35,541 nucleotides of DNA from assembly GCF_001642995.1 (NCBI RefSeq), contig NZ_LOHS01000029.1:1-35541 (forward strand), read 5' to 3'. The notes under the pieces are model-generated. The model saw nothing but the letters and a program-made list of their open reading frames with translations. It made no database searches and was not told the DNA's origin. Source of the stretch: Streptomyces jeddahensis (GTDB lineage: Bacteria; Actinomycetota; Actinomycetes; Streptomycetales; Streptomycetaceae). The position numbers and the translations under genes are program-made. The number at the start of each line of letters is the position of its first letter. Position 1 is the stretch's first letter. This document shows, in pieces, positions 1 through 7,182 of the stretch.

Positions 1-5
1 TCCCA

Positions 6-953
6 ATGACCGTCGAGCTGCACGAGACGGAACCGCCCCTGGACGCCGACGCCTGGGAGGACATCGTCGAGGCGTCGTTCCGACCCGAATCGGACACGAC
101 CTATCTCGTGGAGTGGGACTACCCCAGGCATCCGCTCCCCCTCTCCGAGACCTCGTACCGGGTCCGCTACCACTGCCGAGGTATGGACGAGGCGCGCAAC
201 GCGGTACGCGACGCGGGCGAACCCGTGCTGGAGGAGTATCTGCTGCGATTCTGGCCAAGCCCGCCGGCCCCTGACCGCGTGGTCAAGGAAACCAGCCGAG
301 CCGCCGCCTATTGGCACGAGTTCGCGCGCAAGCAGCCCCCAGGCCCCACCCCCGAGGAGCGGGCCGAGGCAGAGCGGCAGGCCCGCGAGGAGCAGGAGCA
401 CGCCGAGCTTCAAAAGGAGATGGACGCCTGGGGCGGGCGCCTGCCCAGCAACCGACTGCGGGATGTCCGGAACAAGCTCCGGGGGTTCCAGGGCTATCCC
501 AAGGGCCTCGTCGGCCTCGATGCCGCACTCGTGCATGTGATCGACGCCGCAGGTCCCGAGGAACAACGCGCGCTCGCCCACTGGGCAGCGCACCGCGCCT
601 GTGCGACAGCAGGGATCAGCGAAATCGACTGGGTGGCGCGCGGCCTGGCGGAGCTCGACCGGGGCGAGCCCTACTCGCCGCCCCTGGACGACCCACGACG
701 GCTGCGGGACGCCGTGTTCTCCGACGCACGCGTTCCACAGTCCCACGACGGAACCCCCGGCTTGCCCCAGGTCGCCGCCCTCACCGCGCTCTGGGACGCC
801 GCCGCCCCCGACCCCCTCAAGGCGGCGCTGGACGCCCTCCTCGCGGCGGTGGTCACCCATGACACCAACTACCCCCACCTCTTCGCGGAGCTCCGCCGCA
901 CCTTCCCGGCGACGGCCACCGCGCCCCAGATAGAGAGGAACGACCGCCAGTAG
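6..953 (+). CDS. Hypothetical protein, possibly N-terminally truncated by the window edge
   Basis: The reading frame is open from the left edge, so the ATG at 6 may be internal and the gene may begin outside the window. The 315-residue product is rich in Glu, Arg and Ala. It has an acidic N-terminal third, a charged helical stretch at about residues 115-140 (many Glu/Arg/Gln, coiled-coil-like), and an Ala/Leu-rich helical C-terminal half. I see no signal peptide, membrane segment or catalytic motif. Codon use (strong third-position GC) is typical of a real Streptomyces gene, and the overlapping frames look like shadows. I do not recognise the family and assign no function. Confidence 0.7.
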   Translation: MTVELHETEPPLDADAWEDIVEASFRPESDTTYLVEWDYPRHPLPLSETSYRVRYHCRGMDEARNAVRDAGEPVLEEYLLRFWPSPPAPDRVVKETSRAAAYWHEFARKQPPGPTPEERAEAERQAREEQEHAELQKEMDAWGGRLPSNRLRDVRNKLRGFQGYPKGLVGLDAALVHVIDAAGPEEQRALAHWAAHRACATAGISEIDWVARGLAELDRGEPYSPPLDDPRRLRDAVFSDARVPQSHDGTPGLPQVAALTALWDAAAPDPLKAALDALLAAVVTHDTNYPHLFAELRRTFPATATAPQIERNDRQ

Positions 954-1082
954 CACCACCGCGTGCTCACCGTCCGCATCGCGCCCCAGCGCAGCATCCG
1001 TGCCCGGCTGGCTAGCTCAGACTGAGGATGGAAAACGCTCAGTGACACGAGCGTCTTTGGCCGGTTCGAGGCCACGAGGGGC

Positions 1083-1187
1083 AACGAGTCGTGGATCGGG
1101 GACGCCCTGCACGGGCCGAAGATCGGGGGGCGGAAGACGTACTTGTTCGCCTTAATCGACGACCACAGCCGGGCGATTGTGGGTTGA
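1083..1187 (+). pseudogene. DDE (rve-type) transposase fragment
   Basis: A short frame reads ...GDALHGPKIGGRKTYLF..., then ALIDDHSRAIVG and a TGA. The 'DALHGP' and 'DDHSR' motifs are typical of the integrase-like catalytic core of IS481/Mu-type transposases, with the second Asp-containing strand followed by the DDHSR segment. Only about 35 residues of a normally 400-500-residue protein remain. The upstream helix-turn-helix region and the downstream catalytic Asp/Glu are absent. It is a relic of an old insertion. The family level (rve-type) is fairly secure; the exact IS family is not. Confidence 0.6.
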
Positions 1188-1243
1188 TGGCTGCGGAGGC
1201 ACGCATGCTGTGACCAGCAGTGATAGCGAACTGGAGCTGGGTA

Positions 1244-2002
1244 CTAGGCCGTCGACGGGGCGCAATACGCAATGGGAGTAATGAGATACGTCTCCTGGGT
1301 AGAGGTGTTGTGGAAGTTGACCGTCCAACTGTCGTCGGGATTGCCGCTCGTGCTCCGATAGCTGTTGACCGGGATGACCTTGCTGGCCGAGAGCCAGCCT
1401 CCTGAAATAGCCGTCTGTCCAGCTGGACAGACGGCGACCAACGCCCTCGTATCGTCTGGTCCCAGCGCCGTGGCTTCTCCGTATACGGGGGTGATGTTGG
1501 CAGTGCCAGCGGGTCCCTGTGGTCCGGCAGGTCCTTGTGGACCCTGCGGTCCGGCAGGTCCTTGGGGGCCCCTTTCTCCCTGTGGCCCCCGGGGTCCCGG
1601 CGGGCCTGGCGGACCTGGCTTGCCGCACGGCGGCACGGCACTAGAGACGCTGACGTAGCGGGCACTCACCCAGCCCGCGCGGTTCGCAAGCTTGTACCAT
1701 GTTTTATTTCCGCCGACACTTTGTCCGAATGACTTGCACGAGATACTGATACGGGCACCCTTAGCGTAAGTACCGAGGTGCGCAGCCTGAGTTGTCGGCC
1801 GGGCGCGGACAATCAGACCAGTCCTCGCCGTAACGATCCCGGCGACTGCCGCTCGGGACATGCTCCGCTCTGCGTGTGTATTACCAACCTTTGATGGGGC
1901 CGTACCCGTGAGCCCCTGAGCTGCTACGGGGCCAGACATCTCACACGCGAGCCCAAGGGTCACCGCTCCCAGAACCAGCGGCCAAACCGCAATCCTTCGC
2001 AT
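1244..2002 (-). CDS. Secreted SH3-domain protein with collagen-like Gly-X-Y tract
   Basis: The product (252 aa from the ATG at 2002) begins with a Sec signal peptide: two arginines, a hydrophobic core and a likely cleavage after VAA at about residue 28. Next is a bacterial SH3-like domain (about residues 55-120, containing 'GLIVRARP' and 'GWVSARYV'), which in this family binds cell-wall material. It is followed by about 12 Gly-X-Y triplets ([16 protein letters not shown]...) and a ~75-residue C-terminal domain bounded by two cysteines ('CPAGQTA' and 'AYC'). It is probably exported to the cell surface or medium. The longer frame to 2101 is less likely because only the 2002 start places a signal peptide at the N-terminus; a GTG at 2023 with GGAAGG nearby is an alternative. 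No neighbour suggests a pathway. Confidence 0.75.
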   Translation of the reverse strand: MRRIAVWPLVLGAVTLGLACEMSGPVAAQGLTGTAPSKVGNTHAERSMSRAAVAGIVTARTGLIVRARPTTQAAHLGTYAKGARISISCKSFGQSVGGNKTWYKLANRAGWVSARYVSVSSAVPPCGKPGPPGPPGPRGPQGERGPQGPAGPQGPQGPAGPQGPAGTANITPVYGEATALGPDDTRALVAVCPAGQTAISGGWLSASKVIPVNSYRSTSGNPDDSWTVNFHNTSTQETYLITPIAYCAPSTA

Positions 2003-2132
2003 CAAAAGTACCGCGCCTTCCACAGTCTGCGACCAAGGGGACAAAAAGAGAAAAGCGTACATACCTTTGTGAATGTTGCTATGACACGAATTTGATCTCA
2101 ATGAGTCTCATTGCAGTCCGTTCGGGCGCGCC

Positions 2133-2300
2133 TGTCTTGGCGGGCAAGGCAACGCACCGGCCCCCACCATCCCCCTGCCCGCCGACACCGCCCCGATCCG
2201 CCAGGCCCTCACCTCGCCCGACCCTGCCCGGGCCGCCGTCACCGCCCTGCTCGCCTTCCACGCCCTGCGCGCCGCCGAGATCCGCCACTCTCCAGGCGGC
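2133..2300 (+). pseudogene. Tyrosine recombinase/integrase fragment
   Basis: A frame beginning near 2133 reads ...PLPADTAPIRQALTSP..., then ARAAVTALLAFHALRAAEIR. This resembles the start of the catalytic domain of Streptomyces phage-type integrases, where the 'FHAL' helix precedes the first catalytic arginine. The frame then runs into a hairpin and non-coding sequence. No start, no HxxR box and no tyrosine are present. Identification is by resemblance only. Confidence 0.35.
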
Positions 2301-2301
2301 A

Positions 2302-2337
2302 GTGAGGGCCCGAACCGCCGCCGGTTCGGGCCCTCAC
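2302..2337 (-). terminator. Hairpin terminator at the 3' end of the ligase pseudogene
   Basis: A perfect 15-bp inverted repeat (arms 2302-2316 and 2323-2337) with a 6-base loop GCCGCC. The stop codon of the minus-strand ligase reading frame (2334-2336) lies in the upstream arm. There is no U-tract, as is usual for actinobacterial hairpin terminators. Confidence 0.7.
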
Positions 2338-3095
2338 ACGCGTATCCGCGGGGGACGGAACGTCCAGCCCGTCCAAGGGTGTTCGTCACCAGCGGGGGCC
2401 AGCAGGCTGGCGAGGGCGCTACTGTCCGTCTGTGGGAGCGAGGTGGTGCGGCCGGTGTACTGCAGGCGCTCGCCCGTGTCATAGCGCCCCAGGAGCAGAC
2501 TGCGCGGAGCGGCCAGGGTGCCGGTGACCGCGCCGACGATCGCCTCGGTGGTCTCGCGCACCTTGTGCTTCTGCCACCCGCGCACCGCCGGCCGGTATGG
2601 GTCGTCCAGCCGCTTGAAGACGAGCCCTTCCAAACCGACCGCCGTCCAGGACAGCCACTCCCGAGCGGTGTCCGGGTCGGTGGTCGACGGGCACAGCGCC
2701 CACGGAGCCGTCAGCCCGTGTTCGACGAACAGCTCCTCCAGCGCCGCCCGGCGCCGCCGGTACGGCCAGGAGATGGTGTCCTGTCCTGCCAGCCGCAGCA
2801 CGTCGAAGGCGACGAAGTGGGCAGGCCACTCGGCAGCGAGCCGGGCCGCCCCGGCGCCGCGCTGCTGCAGTCAGCCCTGGAGGCGTTCGAACGCCAACCG
2901 GCCCAACTCCCACACCACCAGCTCACCGTCCAGCGCCGTTAGATCCGGCAGCTGCGCCGTCCCCGCCGCGATCTCCGGGAACGCCGGCGCCATGTCGGTG
3001 CCCCGCCGCGAGCGCAGCACCACACGCGCCCGGTCGACGGAGACTTGCGCTCGCCAGCCGTCGCTCTCCAGACTTTGATATGTCTCATGAGACAT
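2334..3095 (-). pseudogene. ATP-dependent DNA ligase, broken by an in-frame stop and missing its N-terminus
   Basis: Two frames in the same register, 3095-2871 and 2870-2334, are separated only by a TGA at 2871-2873. Together they give most of the adenylation domain of a LigD/Lig-type ATP-dependent ligase: 'RSRRGTDM', the 'LDGELVVW' motif, 'VAFDVLRLAGQD', and 'GLEGLVFKRLDDPY' containing the late catalytic Lys. A short OB-fold tail follows, ending 'GWTFRPPRIRV'. The TGA is most simply a C-to-T change in an Arg codon. The N-terminal motif I (KxDG-R) is also lost: the frame reads ESDGWR without the nucleophilic Lys, and upstream sequence belongs to a different element starting at the palindrome at 3080. 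Such ligases normally serve end joining; this copy cannot adenylate DNA. Classed as a pseudogene on two independent grounds. Confidence 0.8.
3066..3094 (+). repeat. Direct repeat copy 1 with palindromic core TGTCTCATGAGACA
   Basis: This 29-base stretch ends in a perfect palindrome (16 bp at 3080-3095). A second copy at 4606-4634 has the same orientation and differs by a few substitutions and small indels. Together they bracket the Tn3-type remnant and the thioesterase/TetR operon. A short direct repeat with a palindromic core is the shape of a site-specific recombination site, but no enzyme can be tied to it from sequence. Confidence 0.6.
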
Positions 3096-3129
3096 CAGCT
3101 CGCTGTCTGGGCCACTTCAAAACCGGCGC

Positions 3130-3303
3130 ATGATCGGCAAGCAGCTCAACATCGCCGAGGCCCGCCACCGCCTGGCCCGGCGGATCTTCTTCGGACAGCG
3201 CGGCGAACTGCGCCAGCACTACCGCAAGGGCATGGAGGACCAGCCCTTTTTCCGCCCCGCGCGGGCCGGCCCGCCGACCGCTGCGCCAAGCGTCGGCCGA
3301 TGA
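3130..3303 (+). pseudogene. Tn3-family transposase fragment
   Basis: From the ATG at 3130 the frame reads MIGKQLNIAEARHRLARR, then IFFGQRGELRQHYRKGMEDQ. This matches the C-terminal region of Tn3-family transposases, where 'QLN+GE+...H+LRR+IF' precedes the last catalytic segment. After residue ~35 the similarity stops and the frame ends at 3301-3303. About 95% of a ~1000-residue transposase is missing. It abuts the palindrome at 3080-3095, so the two may be remains of the same element. Confidence 0.5.
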
Positions 3304-3343
3304 GAATGCTAGCGAAGCGGAGCGTTGCCCAGGGCAGAACAGT

Positions 3344-4021
3344 TCACGTTTCGTAGCGGCCATGGTGCGCGCGTGAGAGGGCGGCGGCGCCCTCGCAGGC
3401 GAGGGTGGCGGCATCGTCTGCGTACTGGGTGATGTCGTCGGGCCATTTCGAGGTCGGCTGGAGGATCAGCAGCGAGACGGCACCGTGCAGGCACGCGCAG
3501 ATGGCCCGGGTCAGCGCCGTCACATCGCCGTGGAGCACGCCAGCGTCGGCGCATCGCTGCACCGTTTCCCGCAGGAATCGGAAGCAGGCGTCGGCGACCT
3601 GCTCAGTGGCGGCTGTCGCGGGTCCGGTCGCGACCAGGCGGTAGCGCAGGGGATGGTCGAGCCCGAACCTGATGTAGGCGACACTGCGCTGGTGGAGTTC
3701 GGCGAACGGGTCGGTGGTCTGGGCGCTGATGCTCAGCATCCGTCGGCCGAGCTCGTCCCAGACCCCGAGGCACACGGTGTGCAGCAGTTCCAGTCGGTTG
3801 TCGAAGTGCAGATATACCGATGGGGTGCTGACCCCGACAGCCTGTGCCACCGCACGGATGGTCACGCCTTCCTCGCCGGCGTCGTCGAGCAGCGTGCCGG
3901 CCGCTTCGATGAGCTCGTCCCTCAGTCGGCCGCCGTGGCCTCGCTTGGCGCGACTGCGCCGACGGCCTTCGGTTGTGCTGGCGCGGGTGTCGGCCGTGGT
4001 CTGGCCGGGTCCTTTAGTCAT
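3344..4021 (-). CDS. TetR-family transcriptional regulator
   Basis: The product (225 aa from the ATG at 4021) has a basic leader (RRRSRAKRGHGG), then an N-terminal TetR helix-turn-helix with the usual 'ELIEAAGTLLDDAG..GVTIRAVAQAVGVSTPSVYLHF' pattern and a C-terminal ligand-binding half of the TetR_C33/WHG type. The start at 4021 is chosen because GGAGG lies just upstream and the frame to 4078 adds sequence lying inside the thioesterase gene. The gene overlaps the thioesterase stop by 8 bases, so the two are co-transcribed. The 15-bp palindrome ahead of the operon is its likely target, so it probably represses its own operon. The ligand is unknown but may be the thioester or acid handled by the neighbour. 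Confidence 0.85.
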   Translation of the reverse strand: MTKGPGQTTADTRASTTEGRRRSRAKRGHGGRLRDELIEAAGTLLDDAGEEGVTIRAVAQAVGVSTPSVYLHFDNRLELLHTVCLGVWDELGRRMLSISAQTTDPFAELHQRSVAYIRFGLDHPLRYRLVATGPATAATEQVADACFRFLRETVQRCADAGVLHGDVTALTRAICACLHGAVSLLILQPTSKWPDDITQYADDAATLACEGAAALSRAHHGRYET

Positions 4022-4418
4022 GGCGCCTCCGGAGGGCGACGAGTTGAGTGACGCGGACGCAGAGCCGGTCCTTGTCATCCCTGATGTCGATTTCCACGGC
4101 GACCGTTGACTTGCCGACGTGCAGCGGGCGGGAGGTCGCGAAGGCGCCGGTGCCGTGTACGGGCCGCAGGAAGTGGGTGGTGGATTCCATGGTCGCGGGG
4201 ACGGTGTCGGCGGTCCCGTTCAGCGTGGCGCACACGGCGCCGGCTACATCGGCCAGCCCCATCAGTGCCCCGCCGTGCATCGCGGCGCCGACGGTGGACT
4301 GCTCGGGCGTGTAGGCGAGTTGCGCGGTGACAGCGTCGGCCTTGAGGGATCCGAAGCGTATCCCGAGCGTCCTGGCGAACGGCGCCAAGGTGTAGACGTC
4401 TTGCGCGGTGATGGTCAT
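4014..4418 (-). CDS. PaaI-family hotdog-fold thioesterase
   Basis: A 134-residue protein of the usual PaaI/YbgC-like length with the signature 'MHGGALMGLADVAGAV' (about residues 47-62) and the later 'ESTTHFLRPVHGTG' strand, as in acyl-CoA thioesterases that hydrolyse aryl- or acyl-CoA to free acid and CoA in the cytoplasm. The HGG loop and the acidic residue (Asp in LADVAG) in the active-site helix are present. It is first in a two-gene operon with a TetR regulator; the stop overlaps the regulator's start. An inverted repeat lies ~20 bp upstream of the start. The substrate cannot be read from sequence. Confidence 0.85.
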   Translation of the reverse strand: MTITAQDVYTLAPFARTLGIRFGSLKADAVTAQLAYTPEQSTVGAAMHGGALMGLADVAGAVCATLNGTADTVPATMESTTHFLRPVHGTGAFATSRPLHVGKSTVAVEIDIRDDKDRLCVRVTQLVALRRRHD

Positions 4419-4438
4419 CGCGGCCCCTCAGGTTCTCG

Positions 4439-4453
4439 CCGTTAAGTTAACGG
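4439..4453. promoter_or_regulatory. Probable TetR operator (CCGTTAA-g-TTAACGG)
   Basis: A perfect 7+1+7 inverted repeat 21 bp upstream of the thioesterase start on the minus strand. Its position before a regulator-containing operon and its size suit a TetR dimer. It is the AT-richest short stretch in the local sequence and probably overlaps the promoter. Confidence 0.65.
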
Positions 4454-4605
4454 TGACATGTTATGTGGACGTCACGGTTCGCGTCCACGCCTGTGGCGCG
4501 AGGCTGCAGGGCTGTGCGGTCTTCTGGTGCCGATCGGAGGCGTGCTGAGAGACGCCGAGCTGTCACTCGGATGAGACAACTTCAAGTGTCTGGAGAACCA
4601 TCCTT

Positions 4606-4634
4606 CTCCAGATCTTTAGATGTCTCACGAGACA
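4606..4634 (+). repeat. Direct repeat copy 2 with palindromic core TGTCTCACGAGACA
   Basis: Near-copy of 3066-3094 in the same orientation. The core has 6-bp arms TGTCTC/GAGACA. About 30 bases earlier (4571-4590) there is a further AGACA...TGTCT inverted pair. It lies 38 bp beyond the tnpC stop and so may mark one end of the recombinase trio or of the adjacent segment. Confidence 0.55.
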
Positions 4635-4672
4635 GCGGGCGCATCTCCGACTGAGCTCGATGACGAGCGGGG

Positions 4673-5089
4673 TCACCGTCGTGGCGTAAGAGATACGACG
4701 GTCGCCGACTGGCTCGAGATCTGCTCACGGAGCGCCGCGTTCTCGGCGTACAGGGCGGCGATGACGGTTGCTGCGGCGTCGACCTGATCCTGGAGACGGT
4801 CGCGGTCTGTTTGGGCTTGTCGGAGATGCTGGCGTAGTGCGGTGATGGTCTCGGCCTGCTTGCGGTCTTGGGCATGGGCTGGACTGTGCCCGATGCGGTT
4901 GTCCCAGTCGGCCAGCACGTTCGTGGCGCGGTTCATGGTGGCGCGGCTGACGCCGGCTTCCCGCCAGAGGTTGTTCTTGGTGAGTTTGCCGTCGGTGCGG
5001 GCTGGGCGGCCGGCGAAGAGCCGTTCCATGGCGTCGCGCAGAGCGCGTTCTGTGCGGGGTGAGACGCTCGGACGCTCGGCTGAGGTCAT
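4673..5089 (-). CDS. TnpC-like accessory protein of the recombinase trio (DUF6262-type)
   Basis: 138 residues from the ATG at 5089, which overlaps the tnpB stop as ATGA. The N-terminal part has an HTH-like segment 'KLTKNNLWREAGVSRATMNRA' (about residues 35-55). The rest is a long amphipathic coiled coil ('RQHLRQAQTDRDRLQDQVDAA...LYAENAALREQI'). This layout, a small helix-turn-helix plus coiled-coil protein as third gene after two tyrosine recombinases, is that of Tn554 TnpC and of the third gene of RIT elements, which influences orientation or efficiency of transposition. The upstream extension of the frame to 5320 lies within tnpB and is not used. Confidence 0.75.
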   Translation of the reverse strand: MTSAERPSVSPRTERALRDAMERLFAGRPARTDGKLTKNNLWREAGVSRATMNRATNVLADWDNRIGHSPAHAQDRKQAETITALRQHLRQAQTDRDRLQDQVDAAATVIAALYAENAALREQISSQSATVVSLTPRR

Positions 5090-7182
5090 GAGGTGGTCCT
5101 TCGCAGGACGTGATCGACTTCGTTGAGTTGCTCGGTCAGTTGCTTGCGGCGATTGGCCGGGAGCTTCGGGGTGGCTAGCAGATCCTGGATGGAGGCTCGC
5201 TCGGCGGTCCAGATCGGCAGATGCGCGGGGGCGATGATGCTGCGTGCGCTGCGGGCGGGTTGGCACCGGTCGATGAGAGGGCCTTGATGGCCTTGGGGAA
5301 CGACGGCGTCCTCGAGGCATTTGGCGCCGACGGGGTTGGCTTCGTCCATCGTGCAGTGGTTGAGCTTGCCGAAGCGCACGGTGAGGTGGACTTGGCGGAG
5401 GAGGCCGTACTCGACCCGGAGATCTCCGCGCTGGGCTTTCTGGTTGGCGCGGAGGTGCTCGGCCTGGGTTCGTACGGTGGTGAAGGCGCCGCGGAGCTGG
5501 TCAGCGCCCGGGCCGTAGCCGATGTTCTCGCCTCGTCCGTCGGCGTCGAAGAGTTCCTTGAGCTGCTCGAAGCGGCGCTCGCTGATGGCGGTGGTGAGGT
5601 GGCTGGCCCAGGCCGGGGATGGTTCGGTGTAGCCCTGGGTGGTGGTGTTGGCGAGCGCGCGCGTTGCGGCGTGTTTGAGCTGCATTCCGAGGGCGATCTC
5701 CGATCCGGGGAAGTCCCGGGTAAGCATGGCCATGGTGCGTCGGAACATGTGAGGGCTCAGCTTCTGCTCGGGAATGGCCGGCAGACCGGTGATGTCCCGG
5801 TGGCGATTGACGTGCTGAAGGAAGCTCGTGATCGCCTGGCAGCTGTCCAGGTGGGCGATGGGCGACTTGGCCTGTACTGAGGCGAAGGCGAGCGTGTCGT
5901 GTACGGAGAGCTCGGCGGCCGTCTGGATGGCCTGGGCGACCGGTTCGATGATCCACCAGTGCTTGACGGGCAGGTTGGGGTTGAGTTTGTGCAGGGTCGA
6001 CTTCACTGCCGGGCTGCCGTAGTGCTCGACGACCGAGTCCTTGAGGATTTCCCGGACCTCGCTGTCCCGCATCATCGACAGCGCGGTAACGAACACCGGA
6101 GCCGCATTGCGCAGCGCTGTGAACTCGATCCAAAGGCGCTGCGGATAGAGGCTCATGCACCAGGGCCCCGCGGTGCCGTCCTTCCGGTCGACCTGGGTGA
6201 GGTCGCAGAGCAGACCACTCTGCGTACGCCCCTCGGCGGCCAGTTCCTCGACACGCGCGCGCAGTTGGCGTCCGTGCGGTGCGGTTGCGGCGAAGACGGT
6301 GGTGGGCTGCGCGACGCCGATCATTGCCGCCAGCACGGACCAGTTCACGATCGTGGTGGCGTTCTTGTTCCGCGTCATGTCGTTCGCCAGCCACACCGGA
6401 ATGCGGTGGGAGGGGTCGGCCAGCCACTTCTCGCACAGCTGGCGTGCCTCGGGTAGAGGGACTGGACGGGCGGTTGCTTGAAGGTCCCGCCAGTAGGCGC
6501 GGGCCCGCAGGATGTCGGGCCCGAAGGTGTCGATGTATGTCCAGGCAGAGTGGATGAGGGGAAACCAGGTCTGCGGCGGGATGACGGGCGTTCGCAGCGG
6601 CCTGTTGCGCGACAGCTCGAGTACCTGGGCACCGGTTTGTCCCGGCCACGGGTCCGCGGTGAGCCCGCCATGCGTGAGCGCGGGCGCCAGTCGGTGCAGC
6701 AGCTTGATGGTCAGGATGTGGGGCCGGACCGCGGTCAGGTCAAGGTGTTCGCGGCGGTCGGTGAGGTAGCGGTGGAAGTCGGCTGTTGACCATTGGCCGA
6801 AGTCCTCGGGCAGGCCCTCGCCGGCTCCGAACGTAGCCAGTGCGCGCAGGATGCCGACGTGCCGCTGCACCGTGCCGACCTTGCGTGGCCGAGGCTGCAG
6901 ATGGAGCCCTCGGGCCAGGATCTTGGGATGGCGTGGGTTGAACTCGATCATTGCCAGCTCGCGGGCGAGCAGGTTCTGCACCTCGGTGAGCTGCATGAGC
7001 GTCAGACGCCATTGCCCGGGCACGAGCCGGGCAGGGCGGCGCAGTACGTCGTTGAAGTCCCAGGTCTGCGTCTCCCCGAACAAGAGTGGACGTGCCCTGG
7101 GCAGTAACGGCAGGGACTGCAGGACCGGTTCGTCGTCCGCGAAGACGCCGGGGCGGCCGGATGGGGCCGGCAGGCCGCTCAT
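5086..7182 (-). CDS. TnpB-like tyrosine recombinase (second integrase of a Tn554/RIT-type trio)
   Basis: 698 residues from the ATG at 7182, which overlaps the tnpA stop as ATGA. The N-terminal half is a large SAM-like DNA-binding region. The C-terminal part carries tyrosine-recombinase landmarks: an Arg in 'LSMMRDSEVREI', an HxxR-type box 'SPHMFRRTMAM', then 'LKHAATRALANTTTQGYTE' with a His and the likely nucleophilic Tyr. The C-terminal tail contains spaced Cys/His residues ('NHCTMDEANPVGAKC', 'DRC'), a probable zinc-binding end. It would cut and rejoin DNA together with TnpA. The long frame extending to 7503 is antisense-free but overlaps tnpA and is rejected as the start. Coding appears intact. 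Confidence 0.8.
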   Translation of the reverse strand: MSGLPAPSGRPGVFADDEPVLQSLPLLPRARPLLFGETQTWDFNDVLRRPARLVPGQWRLTLMQLTEVQNLLARELAMIEFNPRHPKILARGLHLQPRPRKVGTVQRHVGILRALATFGAGEGLPEDFGQWSTADFHRYLTDRREHLDLTAVRPHILTIKLLHRLAPALTHGGLTADPWPGQTGAQVLELSRNRPLRTPVIPPQTWFPLIHSAWTYIDTFGPDILRARAYWRDLQATARPVPLPEARQLCEKWLADPSHRIPVWLANDMTRNKNATTIVNWSVLAAMIGVAQPTTVFAATAPHGRQLRARVEELAAEGRTQSGLLCDLTQVDRKDGTAGPWCMSLYPQRLWIEFTALRNAAPVFVTALSMMRDSEVREILKDSVVEHYGSPAVKSTLHKLNPNLPVKHWWIIEPVAQAIQTAAELSVHDTLAFASVQAKSPIAHLDSCQAITSFLQHVNRHRDITGLPAIPEQKLSPHMFRRTMAMLTRDFPGSEIALGMQLKHAATRALANTTTQGYTEPSPAWASHLTTAISERRFEQLKELFDADGRGENIGYGPGADQLRGAFTTVRTQAEHLRANQKAQRGDLRVEYGLLRQVHLTVRFGKLNHCTMDEANPVGAKCLEDAVVPQGHQGPLIDRCQPARSARSIIAPAHLPIWTAERASIQDLLATPKLPANRRKQLTEQLNEVDHVLRRTTS

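Noticed and set aside
1365..1658. Plus-strand CGP/GPA-rich frame
   Set aside because: Antisense of the collagen-like tract, which produces repetitive frames on both strands.
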